DNA from: Bacteroidales bacterium
Lineage (GTDB): Bacteria; Bacteroidota; Bacteroidia; Bacteroidales; VadinHA17
Assembly (NCBI GenBank): GCA_022615595.1
Contig: JAKEGI010000266.1
Span: forward strand, 1 to 5,786
Direction: 5' to 3'
Length of the DNA stretch: 5,786 nucleotides
Position 1 is the stretch's first letter; every line of letters starts with the position of its first letter. The translations under genes and the position numbers were made by a program. The notes under the pieces were generated by a model, which ran no database searches, was not told the DNA's origin, and saw only the letters and a list, made by a program, of their open reading frames with translations. This document shows positions 1 to 5,786 of the stretch, one piece after another.

Positions 1-450
1 ACACTGGGAGTGGGCAATTATTTCGTGCCGGTCTATGATGACGGTGACGTGCTCAGGGTTCACGGGGAGATGAACTATCCTTTCAACAGCAAGCTCTCAT
101 TTGCTCTCGACGGCAACTACTACAGGTACTCTCTTACCGGGCAGGAATATGCCTGGCACAGACCTGACTGGGATGGTACCTTCAGGGCAGATTACAATCT
201 CAGGAACAAGATCATTGCCACCGCCGCAATAACGCTTATCGGGCAGAGACATGCACTTGTAAAGGCTCCTGAAAAAGTGGTGAGGCTTGATATGCATCCA
301 AACCTCAACCTGGGTGCTGAATACAGATACACAAAGGCAATCTCATTCTGGGTCCGGGCCAATAATCTCTCGTACAAGAAATATTACGAGTGGAATTATT
401 ATCCTGCACATAACTTCATGATCCTGGCAGGGATAACTTACAGCCTGTGA
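1..450 (+). CDS. C-terminal part of an outer-membrane beta-barrel protein, TonB-dependent receptor-like (5' end outside window)
   Basis: The reading frame is open from the first base to the TGA at 448-450, so 149 residues of a longer protein are visible. A GTG at base 10 is in frame but is almost certainly an internal valine, because nothing resembling a signal peptide follows it. The sequence shows amphipathic, aromatic-rich strands separated by short polar turns, as in outer-membrane barrels: SKLSFALDGNYYRYSL, KIIATAAITLIG, LNLGAEYRYTKAISFWVRAN. Near the end a motif of the form RANNLSYKKYYEW resembles the 'NLF(D/N)KKY' segment just before the last strands of TonB-dependent receptors. The protein closes with FMILAGITYSL, a plausible final membrane strand. 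From family knowledge it would sit in the outer membrane and take part in uptake or transport; the plug and TonB box that would prove this lie upstream. It could instead be another type of barrel. It is followed by 157 bases and a probable new promoter, so it likely belongs to a different transcript from gyrB. Confidence 0.72.
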   Translation, partial: TLGVGNYFVPVYDDGDVLRVHGEMNYPFNSKLSFALDGNYYRYSLTGQEYAWHRPDWDGTFRADYNLRNKIIATAAITLIGQRHALVKAPEKVVRLDMHPNLNLGAEYRYTKAISFWVRANNLSYKKYYEWNYYPAHNFMILAGITYSL

Positions 451-531
451 GCTGTTCCGGTGCCCCGCAGATTGTTCATATCTCGGTGATCAAATTGTTG
501 CCTGAATGAAGGTAAAATCAGTATGTTTTGT

Positions 532-540
532 TACCTTTGC
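532..540 (+). promoter_or_regulatory. Probable gyrB promoter, Bacteroidota-type -7 box (TAnnTTTG)
   Basis: TACCTTTG at 532-539, followed by CA, matches the -7 consensus TAnnTTTG recognised by the Bacteroidota housekeeping sigma factor at all fixed positions. Transcription would start a few bases downstream, near 544-548, giving a leader of about 60 bases before the ATG at 608. No TTTG or TTG -33 element sits at the usual distance; the nearest, TTG at 498-500, is 31 bases upstream. A second, overlapping candidate is TATGTTTT at 522-529 (one mismatch), which lies 21 bases after that same TTG. The location, in the only sizeable intergenic gap and upstream of a housekeeping gene, supports the call. 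The exact start site is inference. Confidence 0.6.
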
Positions 541-595
541 ATGATTTAATAAATAACATATTATCAGCTGTTTAACAACTTGATTTTCAAAGTAA

Positions 596-3930
<3,335 letters not shown>

Positions 3931-3941
<11 letters not shown>

Positions 3942-3955
3942 GTTTTAATATCTAT
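3931..3955 (+). terminator. Weak AT-rich hairpin at the peptidase stop codon, doubtful terminator
   Basis: ATGGATATT (3931-3939) can pair with AATATCTAT (3947-3955) in nine pairs, one of them G-U, around a 7-base loop, and three further T residues follow. It spans the peptidase stop codon TGA (3939-3941). The stem has only one G-C pair and the T run is short, so it would be a poor intrinsic terminator and may at most attenuate reading into the permease gene. It could also be chance in an AT-rich spot. Confidence 0.2.
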
Positions 3956-3980
3956 TTTCGGTATTCAAATTCCTTATCAG

Positions 3981-5429
3981 ATGTCAGAACAGAACCATCA
4001 CACATTCAGAAAGAGTCTGAACCTTGTTGACTCATCTGCCATTGTTATTGGCTCAATGATTGGTTCAGGCATTTTTATTGTAAGTGCCGATATGGCACGC
4101 ACTCTCGGCTCACCCGGATGGCTTCTGGTGGCGTGGCTCATAACCGGATTCATGACTGTGATGGGAGCGCTGAGCTTCGGCGAGCTGGCTACCATGATGC
4201 CAAAGGCCGGAGGTACATATGTATACCTCCGCGAGGCATACAATCCCCTGGTTGGTTTTCTTTACGGATGGACTCTTTTCCTTGTAATACAGACAGGCAC
4301 AATAGCTGCAGTGGCAATGGCATTCGGGAAGTTCTTCGGAGTGATTATACCTTGGATCAGCGAGAGCAATATCCTCTTCACGGCCGGCCCTGTGAAGTTC
4401 TCGTCGGTTCATCTCATTGCGGTCGGGTCGCTGGCTCTGCTGACATGGATAAACTCACGGGGAATAAAAACAGGGAAACATGTTCAGAATACATTCACAT
4501 TCACCAAGGTGATAATCCTGATACTGCTTCTCCTTGCCGGTTTCTTTTTTGCAGGGACAGAAGGCTTCAAGGCCAGCTCAGGCTATTTCTGGCAGGCGGC
4601 TTCGCTTGATAAGGTCACAGGGATTGTCACCCCCATAAGTGGCATGATGATAGTTGTGGCCCTCGGTATGGCGATGGTAGGCTCGCTCTTCACATGCGAT
4701 GCATGGACCAATATAACCTTTGCCTCGGCCGAGGTGGTGAATCCAAAACGGACATTGCCTCTCAGCCTCTTCTGGGGAACATTGATTGCTTTTCTTCTCT
4801 TTTTCCTTTCCAACATCGTATATGTCAAGGTTATGCCCCTCAGAGGAGTTCCTGAAGGTGTCGACGTCATTGAGAGAGGAATGGCCTTCGCCACCAACGA
4901 TCGGCTGGGAACAGCAGCGATCTCCACAATATTTGGCGATTATGCAGCATTGATAATGGCAATCCTGATTGTGATATCCACCTTCGGATGCAATAACGGA
5001 CTTATCCTTTCGGGCGCAAGGGTCTATTATGCCATGGCTGCCGACAGACTCTTTTTCAAAGGAGTAGGGAGACTGAACAATAATGCCGTTCCTGGTAACG
5101 GACTGTGGGTACAGTTCATCTGGGCGTCACTGCTATGCCTGTCAGGATCATATTCTCAGCTGCTTGATTATGTGGTTTTTGCAGTGCTTATCTTTTATGT
5201 TCTTACTATTTTGGCAATATTTGTCCTGCGGTTCAAAAAGCCCGACGAGGAGAGACCATACAAGGCATTCGGTTACCCGGTCATACCTGCGGTCTATATC
5301 CTGCTTGCTTCCACAATAATGTTCATACTTCTGATTTACAAACCAAAATTCACCTGGCCGGGACTTATAATAGTAGTACTGGGAATACCTGTCTATTACA
5401 TCTGGACCCGTCTGATTAAGAAAAACTAG
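3981..5429 (+). CDS. APC-superfamily amino acid permease (LAT/SteT-like), inner membrane
   Basis: The 482-residue protein has the length and roughly twelve hydrophobic segments of amino acid-polyamine-organocation transporters, which move amino acids across the cytoplasmic membrane by cation symport or exchange. The hallmark unwound stretch of helix 1 is present as GSMIGSGIF (24-32), where the substrate's backbone groups bind. PKAGGTYVYLREAYNPLVGFLYGW (74-97) is the typical region entering helix 3. Helix 6 and the following loop, FTCDAWTNITFASAEVVNPKRTLP (237-260), align with the '(Y)DGWN...EE(I/V)xNPxRxLP' signature of LAT-type exchangers such as SteT and mammalian LAT1. RPYKAFGYPVIP (425-436) is the conserved late loop. 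Substrate cannot be assigned; neutral amino acids are a guess from the family. The ATG at 3981 places the short charged N-terminus MSEQNHHTFRKSLNL just before helix 1, as expected. It lies 39 bases after the secreted peptidase gene and 1 base before the DedA gene, so it is probably part of the same operon. Confidence 0.93.
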   Translation: MSEQNHHTFRKSLNLVDSSAIVIGSMIGSGIFIVSADMARTLGSPGWLLVAWLITGFMTVMGALSFGELATMMPKAGGTYVYLREAYNPLVGFLYGWTLFLVIQTGTIAAVAMAFGKFFGVIIPWISESNILFTAGPVKFSSVHLIAVGSLALLTWINSRGIKTGKHVQNTFTFTKVIILILLLLAGFFFAGTEGFKASSGYFWQAASLDKVTGIVTPISGMMIVVALGMAMVGSLFTCDAWTNITFASAEVVNPKRTLPLSLFWGTLIAFLLFFLSNIVYVKVMPLRGVPEGVDVIERGMAFATNDRLGTAAISTIFGDYAALIMAILIVISTFGCNNGLILSGARVYYAMAADRLFFKGVGRLNNNAVPGNGLWVQFIWASLLCLSGSYSQLLDYVVFAVLIFYVLTILAIFVLRFKKPDEERPYKAFGYPVIPAVYILLASTIMFILLIYKPKFTWPGLIIVVLGIPVYYIWTRLIKKN

Positions 5430-5430
5430 G

Positions 5431-5786
5431 ATGGAGATATTTCACACTGTTTTTGAATGGTATATGGCCAACCTTAACTATTATACCATCTTTCTGTTAA
5501 TGGCTATTGAGAGTTCTTTTATCCCCTTTCCATCTGAGGTGGTTGTTCCTTTTGCAGCCTGGAAGGCTGCCGGGGGGTCGCTTTCATTTGCAGGGGTGCT
5601 GTTGGCTTCAACAACCGGCGCCATGGTGGGAGCCGTATTCAATTATTACCTTGCTCTCTGGCTCGGCAGGCCAGTGCTCTATCGTCTTGCAGATACGCGC
5701 TGGGCACATATGCTGCTCATTCACCCTGAGAACCTTGAAAAGGCCGAAAAGTATTTCGTCAAACATGGAAAGGTATCGACATTCAT
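5431..5786 (+). CDS. DedA-family (VTT/SNARE-associated domain) membrane protein, 5' part only
   Basis: An open frame begins at ATG 5431 and is still open at the window edge, giving 118 residues of a family usually about 200 residues long. The first hydrophobic segment carries the DedA signature ESSFIPFPSEVVVPFAAW (27-44), with the conserved glutamates E27 and E36 and prolines in a re-entrant-loop-like region. A second segment, GVLLASTTGAMVGAVFNYYLALWLGRPVL (55-83), fits the 'GxxxGxxxxYxxGrxxG' pattern. The cut point, EKAEKYFVKHGKVSTF, is just before where the family's conserved Gly-Arg...Pro...Arg motif should appear. DedA proteins are inner-membrane proteins, and family members have been linked to lipid carrier flipping (undecaprenyl phosphate or phosphatidylethanolamine), proton-motive-force maintenance and stress tolerance; which applies here is unknown. 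The start is one base after the permease stop, so translation is probably coupled. No strong Shine-Dalgarno is seen beyond an AGG directly before the ATG. Confidence 0.93.
   Translation, partial: MEIFHTVFEWYMANLNYYTIFLLMAIESSFIPFPSEVVVPFAAWKAAGGSLSFAGVLLASTTGAMVGAVFNYYLALWLGRPVLYRLADTRWAHMLLIHPENLEKAEKYFVKHGKVSTF

Noticed and set aside
10..12. GTG as start codon of the first gene
   Set aside because: The frame is open back to base 1, no signal peptide follows, and the protein is plainly the C-terminal part of a larger barrel.
451..531. Terminator for the barrel gene or a small RNA in the gap
   Set aside because: I found no GC-rich stem followed by a T run and no tRNA- or riboswitch-like fold in these bases.
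3953..3960. TATTTTCG as a -7 promoter box for the permease gene
   Set aside because: It has one mismatch in the key TTTG and no TTG at a suitable distance upstream; the 39-base gap fits an internal operon spacer better.
4118..4609. 163-codon + strand open frame inside the permease gene
   Set aside because: It overlaps conserved permease helices in another frame; its composition is unlike a real protein and no family is recognisable.

Overview
The window reads as a stretch of a Bacteroidota (Bacteroidetes) chromosome, most likely Bacteroidales-like and possibly an uncultured lineage. Four things point there. The GyrB protein ([29 protein letters not shown] start, short form without the proteobacterial insert, ...YANIDA end) is of the type usual in this phylum. 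A TAnnTTTG-type -7 promoter box lies upstream of gyrB. No gene start has a convincing Shine-Dalgarno sequence. The first gene ends like a Bacteroidota outer-membrane beta-barrel/TonB-dependent receptor. The species cannot be named from the sequence alone.

Layout, all on the + strand. 1-450 is the 3' end of an outer-membrane beta-barrel gene that begins before the window. 451-607 is the only sizeable intergenic region (157 bases) and holds the probable gyrB promoter. 608-2584 is a complete gyrB. 2577-3941 is a complete gene for a secreted M28-family zinc peptidase resembling carboxypeptidase Q, with its start codon inside the end of gyrB (8-base overlap, ATGCCTAG). 3981-5429 is a complete 12-helix APC-superfamily amino acid permease. 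5431-5786 is the 5' part of a DedA-family membrane protein gene that runs off the window and starts one base after the permease stop.

Genes 2 to 5 are so tightly packed (-8, 39 and 1 base between them) that they probably share a transcript started at the gyrB promoter. The peptidase and permease make functional sense together: an exported exopeptidase would free amino acids or small peptides and the permease would move amino acids across the inner membrane. The tie to gyrB is probably positional rather than mechanistic. I see no RNA genes, mobile elements, CRISPR arrays, phage genes or long repeats, and no convincing undescribed system. The points most worth a second look are the gyrB/peptidase overlap, the peptidase-permease pairing, and a weak hairpin at the peptidase stop codon.
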